A DNA stretch of 64,000 nucleotides from Eubacteriales bacterium (GCA_028705495.1 JAQWDK010000001.1:248970-312969); one strand, 5' to 3'. Shown: positions 45,779 through 54,963, numbered from the stretch's first letter. Program-made: numbers and translations. Notes: generated by a model not told the origin, from the sequence alone.

Positions 45779-46626
45779 ATTATATAAACGATAAGACACT
45801 TAACATACTTCTTGACTACGCGAAAAATGACGACAATATCCGCGCTGTGCTGATGGAAGGCTCACGCGCGTTTGGGGCTGTCGACCAGTACAGCGATTAT
45901 GATGTCGTTTATGTTACCGTTACAAGTGAGCCTTATTTTAACGGCGCAATTTTACCTTTTCTCAAGGAAAACTTCGGTGAAATAGCAGTTATGCAGACGC
46001 CCGACAACGGTGACCCGCATAATGTTTACACCCATCTTGTCCAATTTTCGAGCGGAGTCCGCATTGACCTGACCTTTAACTCCTTAGACTTTTTAAGTAA
46101 AATTCCGCTTGAAAGCGGTACTGTCGTTCTTTTTGATAAGGATGGACGGTTGTCAGGAACAAAACCGCCAAGCGACGCGGATTTTTGGTTAAGCCGCCCG
46201 TCCCAAACCCAATTTTCAGAACACTGCAATCAATTTTGGTGGTGCAGTCCTTATGTAAGCAAAGCTGTTTTTCGTGGTCAGCTCCTCCACGCGCTTGAAA
46301 TTTTAAGCGAATGCATCCGTATAGAGTACCGTACAATGCTTACATACCTCGCAGGCGCGCGCAACAATTGGGAACATGTAAATCCCGGCAAGCATGCGAC
46401 GAATATAAAACAGCTTCTTCCACCGGACGAGATTCATTATTACGACGCTTTGATGGACAGCTATGTGCAGGCAGATCCGAGAAAAATATTGTCTGCGCTT
46501 AGGGCGCTTATGGAAAAATACAATACCCTCGCCGCTACCGTTGCGGATTTACTTGGTTACAAATATGACTTTTCGGAAGCCGAAAAAACGATGAAGTTTA
46601 TACAAATGAGGTTTGGTGAATTATAA
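45775..46626 (+). CDS. ANT(6)-type aminoglycoside nucleotidyltransferase-like protein
   Basis: A 283-residue nucleotidyltransferase: GSRA at 29-32, SDYD (D41, D43) and IDLTF (D98) supply the metal site; QFWWCSPYVSKAVFRGQLLH matches the CNEFWNVTPYVIKGL block of streptomycin adenylyltransferase ANT(6). Overall order and length agree with that family. Whether it modifies streptomycin or a natural product is unknown. It lies between a kinase-like gene and the toroid-like gene in a coupled plus-strand run. Confidence 0.85.
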   Translation: MNYINDKTLNILLDYAKNDDNIRAVLMEGSRAFGAVDQYSDYDVVYVTVTSEPYFNGAILPFLKENFGEIAVMQTPDNGDPHNVYTHLVQFSSGVRIDLTFNSLDFLSKIPLESGTVVLFDKDGRLSGTKPPSDADFWLSRPSQTQFSEHCNQFWWCSPYVSKAVFRGQLLHALEILSECIRIEYRTMLTYLAGARNNWEHVNPGKHATNIKQLLPPDEIHYYDALMDSYVQADPRKILSALRALMEKYNTLAATVADLLGYKYDFSEAEKTMKFIQMRFGEL

Positions 46627-46627
46627 A

Positions 46628-47731
46628 ATGAATCTATCAAAATCAATAGACTTTCTGCTTGAAAATGCTGGTCCGGTTATTCAATATCGGCTAAGAAAAG
46701 AAATCCTTCGCGACATTACGCCGACTGAGGAAGAAAACCTGCTTGAGCAAATTTACCAAACGCCGAATTTTAAACTTGTGGAAAGTTATGTTAAACCGAA
46801 CGGTTATATCGGAAGCGGTGCTCACAGCTGGGGCAAATGGCGCGGTGTGATTTATCAGCCGACATATCTTGCTGACGGTGAAGCTTGTGCAAGGCTTTTA
46901 TCAAACTACGCCGTACCGAAAACGAATCCGATGATTGTGAATTTCATCAACGCAATGCGTGACGAGGAAATTCTGCGCGAGGTTTTTTCATACATTCCGC
47001 CTGAAATACCACGCTTTGAAAATCGAAACACAGGTTTGAAAAGCGGTAATATCAGCGGTGATATTATGGTTGTAATATATGCGATGCAAGCTCTTCTCGG
47101 ATACGGAGACGACGACTATGTCAAACCGTTTTGTGATATATCGTATGAAGCTTTTCGCAGTCTGCTTTCTCTGAATTCACTTGACGACATAACGAAACCG
47201 CACAAGACAAAGGGTTTTCCTTACATTGAATCGGATACATATTTCCCCTGCTCATACCACCTGTCTACTCTTGCGCATACAAAGTCCTGGCGAACACCTG
47301 AACGCATAAGAACGATGGTGAATGCGCTCAATCACCATAATGAAATTATGCGTGACGATAACTCTATGGCTGTCAAAGTCGGCAGTAAATATTACGGACC
47401 GGGCTGGGCTTTTGTAAGACCGTTCATGCTGTTTAAAGCGGATAGTGTTGAAACGGTAATGTACCGCCGTCCTCTGACCGAGATTGCTATGCTTGGGGTT
47501 GGTGAGAACGTTGATGTAATCCGCGAATCTTCCATTAACGTTCGTGAAGCCATAGATGGAGACGGTATATTACGAACAAAGTTCAAAAAGTCAAGCTTCT
47601 CAACATATCCGACAGCATATGTCGATATTGTTCTTGAAACTGATCATAAACGCAAATATGCACTCGAATGTGATCTCACTTTCTGGGCGGTACAGTTTTT
47701 GAGTTTGGTGGAAGGAATGGGAAAATTATGA
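46628..47731 (+). CDS. alpha-toroid (prenyltransferase/cyclase-like) protein of unknown function
   Basis: A 367-residue, helix-rich protein (SIDFLLENAGPVIQYRLRKE, GYIGSGAHSWGKWRG, YHLSTLAHTKSWRTPERI) whose pattern of paired helices and NGYIG-type turns recalls terpene-cyclase-like alpha/alpha toroids that are often labelled prenyltransferase in clostridia. No DxDD or zinc motif is visible. It overlaps the NIF3 gene start by 4 bases (ATGA). Function unknown. Confidence 0.7.
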   Translation: MNLSKSIDFLLENAGPVIQYRLRKEILRDITPTEEENLLEQIYQTPNFKLVESYVKPNGYIGSGAHSWGKWRGVIYQPTYLADGEACARLLSNYAVPKTNPMIVNFINAMRDEEILREVFSYIPPEIPRFENRNTGLKSGNISGDIMVVIYAMQALLGYGDDDYVKPFCDISYEAFRSLLSLNSLDDITKPHKTKGFPYIESDTYFPCSYHLSTLAHTKSWRTPERIRTMVNALNHHNEIMRDDNSMAVKVGSKYYGPGWAFVRPFMLFKADSVETVMYRRPLTEIAMLGVGENVDVIRESSINVREAIDGDGILRTKFKKSSFSTYPTAYVDIVLETDHKRKYALECDLTFWAVQFLSLVEGMGKL

Positions 47732-48582
47732 AGGCTTTAGATCTTTACAATAAACTGAGAAACGATTTTATTAAAGACGGCATCAAGGATGTCGATTGGG
47801 CAAACAGGATGCCGAATTTAAACAAGTACTTATTCCCAGCGTTCAAGCAAAACGGTGGAATCGGTTTGATGTGTGATTTTACAGATAAAATTCAAAAGGT
47901 TTATACGACTGTTTTTCTTTCTGAAAAGGTATTATTAAAAATTTTAAGCGACAATATTTCAAATGCTATGTTATTCTCCCATCATCCGACAAATTGGGAT
48001 TTGAAAAAACACAACGGAAACTATGCCGCCGACGAAAAACTCATTGCGAAACTTCAAGAAAGAGATATTTCCATTTACATTTTACATCATCCGCTTGATA
48101 ATTACAGCAAATACTCAACGTGCGGAACATTAGCCGATAAATTAAATATCGCCATAGAAAAACCCGCTTTCCTATATTTCGGCGCAATGTGCGGCATTAT
48201 TGGCACAACTGATTGTGAAACTGTCGGCGAATTACAGAAACGCTATACTCGAGCTGTGGGTCATAAAACAAGCCTGTATTTGTACGGAGATGAAAATATC
48301 AAGGGTGAAAAAGTAGCCGTCTGTCCCGGCGGCGGTAATATTAAAGAAGTAGTGGAAGAAATGATTGATAACAATGTCAGGACATTGATAACAGGTGTTA
48401 CCATCGTTAATGATTATTCGCGTGGAATCCACGAATTTGAAAAAGAAAATAAAATCAATCTTCTTGGTGGCACACATTATTCAACGGAAAAATATGCGCC
48501 GATGGAAATGTGTAAGTATTTTAACAATTTGGGTTTACCGTCCGAATTTATAGATGATGAACCTAACCTATATGATTTATAA
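47728..48582 (+). CDS. NIF3/DUF34-family dinuclear metal protein
   Basis: A 284-residue protein with the NIF3 metal ligands: SHHPTNWD, YILHHPLDNYSKYSTCGTLA and a late GGTHYSTEKYAP. The N-terminal region has the usual DxxN-like CDFTDK segment. The family forms hexameric rings with two metals per subunit; a GTP cyclohydrolase-like activity has been proposed, but the role is uncertain. Translationally coupled to the toroid-like gene. Confidence 0.88.
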   Translation: MKALDLYNKLRNDFIKDGIKDVDWANRMPNLNKYLFPAFKQNGGIGLMCDFTDKIQKVYTTVFLSEKVLLKILSDNISNAMLFSHHPTNWDLKKHNGNYAADEKLIAKLQERDISIYILHHPLDNYSKYSTCGTLADKLNIAIEKPAFLYFGAMCGIIGTTDCETVGELQKRYTRAVGHKTSLYLYGDENIKGEKVAVCPGGGNIKEVVEEMIDNNVRTLITGVTIVNDYSRGIHEFEKENKINLLGGTHYSTEKYAPMEMCKYFNNLGLPSEFIDDEPNLYDL

Positions 48583-48603
48583 GTGGAGGTAGTTTGAAGA
48601 TGA

Positions 48604-48759
48604 AATTTTAGTGTCGGCGGAGCGAAAATAAGTTTATGGCTCCAGAATAACAACATCGCCCACGAGAACGCACCTGTTTTCGCAGTGTATGAGACTTTAG
48701 ACGGTAAATATGACACCGGTAATGTCCGATTAAAATTATATATGCAAACTAAAAAATGA
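48604..48759 (+). pseudogene. orphan C-terminal gene fragment
   Basis: A 51-codon frame without a start codon (NFSVGGAKISLWLQNNNIAH, then FAVYETLDGKYDTGNVRLKL) ends at TGA 48757-48759. It reads like the last part of a beta-rich domain. It lies just after the NIF3 gene, whose short downstream AGTGGAGGTAG ribosome site now leads only to a 3-codon ATG frame (48600). Probably a deletion scar. Family not recognised. Confidence 0.4.
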
Positions 48760-48824
48760 TAAAAACGGATAACACAAAGGTATTATAAAATGGTAAGATA
48801 TAACTAAAAGAGGAGAATGAATAT

Positions 48825-50018
48825 ATGAGCGAACCAGCTAAAAAAATTAAGCAAAACCCAGAAAGCTATTCCCCAAAAAATAAGCCGGAAATATTAACAA
48901 TGTCGCAATATGCGGCGTTTACATCCGACACGATTTCCGATCCGTTTAATGGCGGAGAACCGCCGCGCATATCAAATAAGATTACGGAATACAAAAAAAT
49001 CGAACCGTGGCAAAATTATTTTCTCTGTTCGGCTATTTGTTCGGTTGGCTTAAAACTCGGTTCTGGAATCGACGATTTTCATTTTTATGCCAATATCACC
49101 GGAGACAATTTCACTTACTTGTATGCTGCTGAAAAGGGAAATCCGAACAATGTTCAATGCGACAGCGGCGTGACCAATTATTTCTTTGTACCGCAGTTTG
49201 TGAAAAAGGCATACGCCGCTTTTGGGTATGATTGCATCTATTTATCGGGCGCGCAAATCAAAAAAGATTTTCGTGCGGTAATGAACGCTATCAAAGCGTC
49301 GGTGGATAACGGTATACCTGTTTTGGCGTGGGGGCTTGTCAACATGCCGAAGGACTGGAGTAATTACATTGGTTTATTACCGGAAGGCTGTTTAATTGGC
49401 GGCTATGACGAAAACGATGTGCTGTATGTAAATCTCTATAATACGGTAGGCAAGATGACTTCAGATGAATATGGTTATTCAACAATCGCAAAAGCATTAG
49501 ACAATGTAAAAGGCGTGTTCTTCGCAGGTAAACCTATCGAAAAGCCCGATATGCGGCAAATATATGAAAGTGTGATTGATTCTATCCCTGCATTTCTGAC
49601 TTTGCCGCCTGCGGAAAACGACAGTGGACGTTATGCTTTTGGGAAAACAGCGTTTGAAATCTGGGCTGATACGCTGGAAGATGATTCGTTTTTTGAGAAC
49701 AAAACAGACGAAGAATTGGGAGGCATTCGCTGGAATCTTCATTGCGCTCCCTATTGTTGTGTCTGCACAAGCACGGCTGATGATTTTCTTAAAAAAGCCG
49801 CCGAAGAGTACCCTGATTTAAAAATGGCGGCAAAGCTCGCACCGTTGTATAGTAAGATGAAACAATACAGCGTTGATATATGGACATTGCAAGGCGGTTT
49901 TGAACCGCCGCTGAATAAGTTCAGAACGCATGGGTTCAGGCTGCAGATTGCCGATATTCTACGAAAAATGGGCAGCGTTTGTGATGATATCCTGATGGCT
50001 TTTGAGGATGGTAATTGA
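48825..50018 (+). CDS. BtrH/C39-like cysteine-peptidase-fold protein (intact copy)
   Basis: A 397-residue cytosolic protein preceded by AGAGGAG. After an N-terminal tail with PESYSPKNKPEIL, a papain-like core is suggested by NYFLCSAICSVGLKLG (candidate catalytic cysteine), FVKKAYAAFGYDCIYLSGAQ, the NNGIPVLAWG-type strand (DNGIPVLAWG) and a LIGGYDENDVLYV loop, an arrangement reminiscent of BtrH/C39-like transacylases and peptidases. The C-terminal helical part carries FLTLPPAENDSGRYAFGKTA. A second, broken copy follows directly. Function not known. Confidence 0.62.
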   Translation: MSEPAKKIKQNPESYSPKNKPEILTMSQYAAFTSDTISDPFNGGEPPRISNKITEYKKIEPWQNYFLCSAICSVGLKLGSGIDDFHFYANITGDNFTYLYAAEKGNPNNVQCDSGVTNYFFVPQFVKKAYAAFGYDCIYLSGAQIKKDFRAVMNAIKASVDNGIPVLAWGLVNMPKDWSNYIGLLPEGCLIGGYDENDVLYVNLYNTVGKMTSDEYGYSTIAKALDNVKGVFFAGKPIEKPDMRQIYESVIDSIPAFLTLPPAENDSGRYAFGKTAFEIWADTLEDDSFFENKTDEELGGIRWNLHCAPYCCVCTSTADDFLKKAAEEYPDLKMAAKLAPLYSKMKQYSVDIWTLQGGFEPPLNKFRTHGFRLQIADILRKMGSVCDDILMAFEDGN

Positions 50019-50020
50019 TC

Positions 50021-51820
50021 ATGAACACATTGAAAAAGATTGAGTTTGAAATACTTCCGCAAGATTTCTCTCCCCATACGCTCCCTGAAATTATGAGACT
50101 GGCGAAAAAAATAAAAGACAATACAGCTTTTGTTTACGAGCGTTCGAATAAACCGTTTTTCATGGAAACCGACAGGCTTATTATCCGCCATTTCACGGGC
50201 GAAGAAGCAGAATCGGTGCAGGCACTGTCGCTCGACAGAATGAACTCGTCTATGAAGAATTTTGATGAGCAATGGCCGATCGATTTGGAAGGATGTAAGG
50301 GTACTGCCGATTATTTCGCAGGAGAAGATACTTTTTTACGCTGTATGCTTAAAACCATCCATGAAACTGATCGGTTTTATTTCTTACAACAGTGTAAGTG
50401 ACGAGGGTAATCTCAGTATGGGTCATGTTTGGCTCACCGCTTATCAGGACAACAGCCTTGATACCGAAGCGTTATCCATTATGATGCAGTACGCTTTTGA
50501 AAAGATGGGTGTAAATAAGATATTTAACACAAATCCACTGGAATGTGAAGAACAGATCGCCCCGTTAAAATCAATCGGAATGGAAATAACCGAAACAGGC
50601 GAAGCTTCATTTGTAAATGATGAAAACGGCAATCCAATAAAGTTTACATTTTGCAGAATGATGATGACCAAGGAGCAGTGGGAAGCGAGTAACCCTGAAG
50701 GATATTCACCTAAGAATAAACCGGAGATTTTGAACATGATGGAACAAAATTCTGTTACCATGTCCGACATTATTACCGGGTTGCAGGCAGGTGGCGAACC
50801 GCCGATGCTGACCGAAATCCGGGAATTATTTGAAGGAATGAAAGGGCACAACAACTATGAATTACCCGACTGCTTAAAATTTATATTTGAGCACTTAGGC
50901 GATTATGATGAACTTGATTTTTGGGATATTTCCGCTCTTTCCGGCGATACCGCCGCGCAGGTATATAATCATAATATAACGACAAGCTGTTCTTATAGCG
51001 TTTCTGCTTATCTTACAGGACGCGAACATATTGATTATATGTTCGATGCGTTTGGATATGGTTATGAATATATTACCGCCGAACAATTTAATACTGATAC
51101 AGCTCTTTATTTACGCAAAGCAATCGAATATATCAACAACGGTATTCCGGTGCTTGTTAAGACGAACCTCAACGATATTCCGGCATGGCACAGCGATGTT
51201 GGAACATATTGCCTGATTGTGGGTGTTGGATATGAAAATGAAAAAGCAGTGTTAAAACTACTCGTCGGTGGCACAGTTCCGATAAACTATGATTTAACGG
51301 GTGAAGACAAAATTGATTTGATTTTTATAGGCGAAAAACAGCGCGAAGTTACGATTGAGGAAATATAAATTAAAACAATTAATAAAATGTCGTACTGGCT
51401 TACCTTGCCGGAACATGACGGAATGTTTTTCGGAGCGGCGGCTTACCGCGCATGGGCGGACGACATTGAAAACGGACGTTTTGCGGATGGAAATCTCCCA
51501 TTATGGGAAAATTACGGCGTTTATGTCGTAAATCTTGCTACTTCCGGTAGTGGAGCGCCCGCTTATATTTGCTCAAAACTTGCTGGAATAAACTTCAAAT
51601 ATTCAGCGTTATCGGTCTTAAAAGAAAAGTTACTGGAGCTGACTCCGGCCGAAGGTTCTGACGGCAGCGGAAGAAATCTGTTGTGGATTAAATTAGACGA
51701 ACTTGGCGGTGGCATGGATATGAACGCTGTGCGCGAAACAATGCACGACAAAGTTAAACGCTTAAAAGTCACCGACGCTCTGCGCGATTACGCGAAGAGG
51801 GTCGACGAAGTGGTTAAGCT
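50021..51820 (+). pseudogene. broken GNAT-peptidase-like fusion gene (second copy)
   Basis: The gene begins MNTLKKIEFEILPQDF and a GNAT domain (METDRLIIRHFTGEEAESVQ). In a run of six T at 50332-50337 the frame is lost; one T fewer would join DTF to YAVCLKPSMKLIGFISYN, the continuation of the GNAT domain (AYQDNSLDTEALSIMMQYAF). The same frame then carries a tail PEGYSPKNKPEIL and a peptidase-like domain similar to the preceding gene (NNGIPVLVKTNL, GTYCLIVGVGYENEKAVL). A TAA at 51366-51368 interrupts it; homology resumes with YWLTLPEHDGMFFGAAAYRA. The 3' end is lost where recombinase sequence begins near 51818. Confidence 0.72.
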
Positions 51821-52315
51821 GTTAAAGCGCTGCTTTCAACCCTTGATAAGTCAGAAGGAGAAAAATCAGCACTTGAATTGCAGATAAACGATGAGGAAAG
51901 CCGCCTTACAGCAAACAGATTGGACGAAAAGAAAATCATAGCAGCGTATAAGCAAGCAGAAAAATTGTTCTTGGATGGAAGCCTTCCAGAAAGAAAGCAG
52001 CTACTTAATTTATATATTCACCGAATTATTGTCTTTCCTGAACAAGTCGAAATTCTACTTAATAACATTCCGCCAAGCCACCTGATTCCTACAAAGGAAG
52101 AAGGCATCCTGCCCGCCGTCATCGGCGGACAGGATGCCTTGCATAAATTCTTGGAAATGGTTCAAATAAAGAACAAATCCGCCCAAAATATTGAGCGGAC
52201 AAGTTTAAAATTGGCAAAGAACACGAGTTTAATACAAAATGCACTCGGTATCGCTGTTCCCGTTTGTTGGGTGAACACCCTTGACGTTTCCCGTTTGTTC
52301 CGTGTGCAGGGGTGA
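51818..52315 (+). pseudogene. C-terminal fragment of a serine recombinase-like protein
   Basis: From 51818 the frame reads AVKALLSTLDKSEGEKSALE, then RLDEKKIIAAYKQAEKLFLD and ERKQLLNLYIHRIIVFPEQV, the coiled-coil C-terminal part of large serine recombinases of ICEs (the segment after the zinc ribbon). The catalytic domain is missing; the broken peptidase-like gene abuts directly. The last ~25 codons run into the GGGTGAACACCC repeats, so the original C-terminus may be altered. Confidence 0.65.
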
Positions 52316-52340
52316 ACACCCTGTTTATTTGCCGTTTGTT
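52259..52340. repeat. short direct repeats after the recombinase fragment
   Basis: CCCGTTTGTT occurs at 52259-52268 and 52290-52299, and GCCGTTTGTT at 52331-52340. GGGTGAACACCC occurs at 52269-52280 and 52310-52321. The alternating order suggests a twice-repeated ~31-42-bp unit, possibly a protein-binding array near a former attachment site. Confidence 0.6.
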
Positions 52341-52386
52341 GAGTTAATTACTGCTAAAATTTATAACATGACGCAATAGCACCAAA

Positions 52387-53367
52387 TCAGTATTTTATAA
52401 ATTTAGCTCCTGGAACACCACAAACACTACATTTTTCCGGGACGAATTTTTCGATGTTGCCGCAGACGGGGCAGAGGTAATAAAACACTTCTTCGGTCTC
52501 ATCTAAATTTTCTAAAGCGTCCTGATAAAGTCCGGCGTGTACCTCTTCCGCTTTCATTGCAAAGGTAAAGGACATCAGCGCCGCTTTGTTTCCCTCCGCC
52601 TCGGCTTCTTTTACGAAATCGGGATACATTTCCTTATATTCATAAGTTTCGCCCGCCACTCCGTCTTTCAGGTTATCGGCAGTGGATCCGATTTTTCCGG
52701 CAACCTCAAAATGCTTTAACGCATGAAGGGTTTCGGCATCTGCTGCGGCACGGAACAGTTTTGCCGCATTCAGTTTTCCATCTTTTTCGGCTTTCTTGGC
52801 ATAGGCTGTGTACTTTCTGTTGGCTTCGGCTTCTCCGGAAAATGCCGCCATCAAATTTTTAAGAGTCTTATTTTCACTCATGTTTTTGTCCTCCTCGTTT
52901 TTATTAAAAGCTTCTAATAATTTTTCAACAGTTTCTTTGGGGAAGCCTTCTGGCTGTTTTTCTCCCAGAAGTGATTGTAAGAAGTCCTGAGCATTCTCAC
53001 TTTGCGGCAGCATATACCCCGCTTCGCGGATAATATCCTCCGCCATGATATGATTGGACTTTTCTATTGCGACAGCCAGCTTTCCGGGAAGTCCCACGAC
53101 TATATTCTCCTGTTCTGACTTGCTGCGCATCAACGCTTTCAGCGCATCAATCACAGGCTGGGTTTTCTCTTGCTGTTTCGGATACTGCTTTGGCACCATG
53201 GAAATAGCGCCCGACGGGCAGGCATCGGCACAGTCGCCGCAACCGATGCACGTATCCACATCAATGATACTGTTTTCTGTGTCGGTCGCCCCGGTGGGGC
53301 AGACATAAAGGCACAAACAGTCCTTTGTGCACAAGCGTATGTTTCGTACTGCATATTTTTCAGCCAT
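52387..53367 (-). CDS. ferredoxin-rubrerythrin-rubredoxin fusion protein
   Basis: A 326-residue redox protein. Residues 10-55 are a two-cluster ferredoxin: C13, C17, C19, C23 (an unusual CxxxCxCxxxC spacing) and C40, C43, C46, C50 (CIGCGDCADACP). A ~100-residue linker follows. From about 165 a rubrerythrin di-iron domain begins, with ligands in SGEAEANRKYTAYAKKAEKD, AETLHALKHF and KAEEVHAGLYQDAL. The C-terminus is a rubredoxin-like knuckle CPVCGN...CSVCGVPG. It should reduce peroxide using electrons from its own ferredoxin. It is the last gene of the perR operon, 2 bp after its neighbour. Confidence 0.9.
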   Translation of the reverse strand: MAEKYAVRNIRLCTKDCLCLYVCPTGATDTENSIIDVDTCIGCGDCADACPSGAISMVPKQYPKQQEKTQPVIDALKALMRSKSEQENIVVGLPGKLAVAIEKSNHIMAEDIIREAGYMLPQSENAQDFLQSLLGEKQPEGFPKETVEKLLEAFNKNEEDKNMSENKTLKNLMAAFSGEAEANRKYTAYAKKAEKDGKLNAAKLFRAAADAETLHALKHFEVAGKIGSTADNLKDGVAGETYEYKEMYPDFVKEAEAEGNKAALMSFTFAMKAEEVHAGLYQDALENLDETEEVFYYLCPVCGNIEKFVPEKCSVCGVPGAKFIKY

Positions 53368-53369
53368 GG

Positions 53370-54041
53370 TTATTGCCTCCCCTCAATTTTATCAAATTTC
53401 CAATTGGGCACCTTGCACACCGGGCAAACCTCCGGTAGAGTTTCACCTATGTATACAAAGCCGCAGATGGTACAGACATAAACGCCTGTATTCTCCAGCA
53501 TGGTGTCGCCCTCTTTTTGATATCTGGTTATGATAGATTTCAAAATACGAGTAACTTTCTCGCTCCAGACAAGGGCACGGAGCGCACCCCGATCTTTGGC
53601 ATCGGATGCCGCGGCATTGGCATTCGGAAAACCCTCTGTCAAGTCTTTTTCAATTAAAGCCATCAACTTGTCAAAAGACGGATCTTTAGCAGGTGCTGAT
53701 GCTGACTTAAAGTGCTCTGCTAATTCTCTAAAAAGAGTCGATTCCTCGGGCTTGTATTGTTTTTCGCACCCACGAGCAAGATTTGTGCAAAGGGCACTTA
53801 GTTCAAGTGCAGACATCTCTTTCATATCTTCAGCTGATTCTATTACAGGCGTTAGCTTCTTTTTAGTAGATATTGCTTGTTCACCTTGTTTCTCAAATTC
53901 AGCTTTTGTTGCACCGCAGAGAGGACAAACCCAGTCCTTGGGCAGTTCCTCCCATGTTGTTCCCGGTGCAATGCCTGCTTCGGGAATGCCCTTTGCTTCG
54001 TCGTAGACAAACCCGCAAATGGAGCATATGTATTTTGCCAT
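53370..54041 (-). CDS. rubredoxin - helical domain - rubredoxin-like fusion
   Basis: A 223-residue protein. The N-terminal rubredoxin has C6, C9 ([10 protein letters not shown]) and C39, C42 ([11 protein letters not shown]) with WEELPKDW between. Residues ~65-180 are helical, without obvious di-iron ligands. The C-terminus has a second iron knuckle, [11 protein letters not shown]...CPVCKVP, of rubrerythrin type. It probably carries electrons for peroxide or superoxide reduction. It starts 12 bp after perR with GAGGAGG. Confidence 0.88.
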   Translation of the reverse strand: MAKYICSICGFVYDEAKGIPEAGIAPGTTWEELPKDWVCPLCGATKAEFEKQGEQAISTKKKLTPVIESAEDMKEMSALELSALCTNLARGCEKQYKPEESTLFRELAEHFKSASAPAKDPSFDKLMALIEKDLTEGFPNANAAASDAKDRGALRALVWSEKVTRILKSIITRYQKEGDTMLENTGVYVCTICGFVYIGETLPEVCPVCKVPNWKFDKIEGRQ

Positions 54042-54053
54042 TTCACTACCTCC

Positions 54054-54485
54054 TCATTCGTTTTCTTCTATATTTACAAGGCATCTTTGGCAAATGCCTT
54101 TAAAATATATATTTTTGTTATGAATTTTAAAGCCGTTTAAATCCTTAGATATTAAAGAATCCATATTTATACCAAAGTCATATATCATACCACAGGATTC
54201 ACATTTGAAGTGTCCATGGCTTTCAGTGATAACATCATATCTGGTTTCGTTATCTTCAGTTGCAACGACTCGAACCAAACCTGATTCTGATAACATCCTC
54301 AGGGTATTATAAACTGTTGTTTTGGATAGTGTAGATATTTCCTTTTGAAGGTCGGTAAATATCTGTTCTACAGTTGGATGGCATTGATTTTCGGTGATGT
54401 ATTCCAAAACCTTCAGCCTTTGGTGTGAGATATGTATGTTTTTCATCTTTAATTCTTGCTTTAACTTTTCAAATAAAAGGTTCAA
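54054..54485 (-). CDS. perR: PerR-like Fur-family peroxide regulator
   Basis: A 143-residue Fur-family repressor: winged-helix N-domain (KMKNIHISHQRLKVLEYITE, STLSKTTVYNTLRMLSESGL), regulatory metal residues in HGHFKCESCG, and structural-zinc CxxC pairs CESC and CQRC. It heads an operon with two rubredoxin/rubrerythrin proteins, which marks it as PerR rather than Fur or Zur. The start is a TTG at 54485 or possibly the ATG at 54446 (MKNIHIS). A 19-bp perfect inverted repeat lies at 54506-54551 upstream. Confidence 0.87.
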   Translation of the reverse strand: MNLLFEKLKQELKMKNIHISHQRLKVLEYITENQCHPTVEQIFTDLQKEISTLSKTTVYNTLRMLSESGLVRVVATEDNETRYDVITESHGHFKCESCGMIYDFGINMDSLISKDLNGFKIHNKNIYFKGICQRCLVNIEENE

Positions 54486-54505
54486 TCACTCACCGCCTAC
54501 AATTT

Positions 54506-54551
54506 ATAATAGATGTAATCATTATTGGTTTGTAATGATTACATCTATTAT
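54506..54551. promoter_or_regulatory. perR autoregulatory inverted repeat with Per-box-like halves
   Basis: ATAATAGATGTAATCATTA (54506-54524) and its exact complement (54533-54551) are separated by 8 nt. Extended by one base, each half reads TTATAATAGATGTAA, which matches the Per box TTATAATNATTATAA at 11 of 14 fixed positions. On the minus strand TTACAA and TATTAT, 18 nt apart, would place the promoter inside the repeat. Confidence 0.75.
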
Positions 54552-54602
54552 AATCTTTTAAAGCTGAAAATACAATAGTATATGAGAGAAAGTTGTAAAG
54601 TT

Positions 54603-54962
54603 TTACTCCTCGCACTCGTCATGGTTCTGATGTTCATGGCAGACGGAACCTGTTGTCTTAAGCTCGCCCTTCAGATAATTTTCTACAGCAGTTTTCGCGT
54701 TACCAGAAGCTCCTACAACAACTTCAACGTTCCTTTCATTAAAAATCTCAACCGCACCTCCGCCCATACCACCGCTGATGATGACATTTACACCGCGATC
54801 GGCAAGAAAGTTAGGCAAGAATCCAGGTCTATGTCCAGGGTTAGCAACGGTTTCACTCTTGACGATTTGATTGTTTTCAGCATCAAAAATCATGAAACCT
54901 TCGCAATGTCCAAAGTGCTCAGTCACCATTCCGTTTTCGCTCGCTACTGCAATTTTCATCAT
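54603..54962 (-). CDS. NifX/NifB-C-like dinitrogenase-cofactor-type protein
   Basis: A 119-residue protein of the Nif-Fe-Mo/NifX fold: KIAVASENGMVTEHFGHCEG, then RGVNVIISGGMGGGAVEIFN and VVVGASGNAKTAVENYLKGE. A histidine/cysteine tail CHEHQNHDECEE may bind metal. In non-diazotrophs such proteins accompany Mrp/MinD ATPases and are thought to carry metal clusters. Start at 54962, 9 nt after GGAGG; 1 bp after the Mrp gene. Confidence 0.88.
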   Translation of the reverse strand: MMKIAVASENGMVTEHFGHCEGFMIFDAENNQIVKSETVANPGHRPGFLPNFLADRGVNVIISGGMGGGAVEIFNERNVEVVVGASGNAKTAVENYLKGELKTTGSVCHEHQNHDECEE

Positions 54963-54963
54963 T

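Noticed and set aside
50331..50338. Programmed -1 frameshift at T-TTT-TTA in the GNAT gene
   Set aside because: A -1 slip at this heptamer would enter the third frame, not the one that continues the protein; the frames are joined by removing one T, so an indel fits better.
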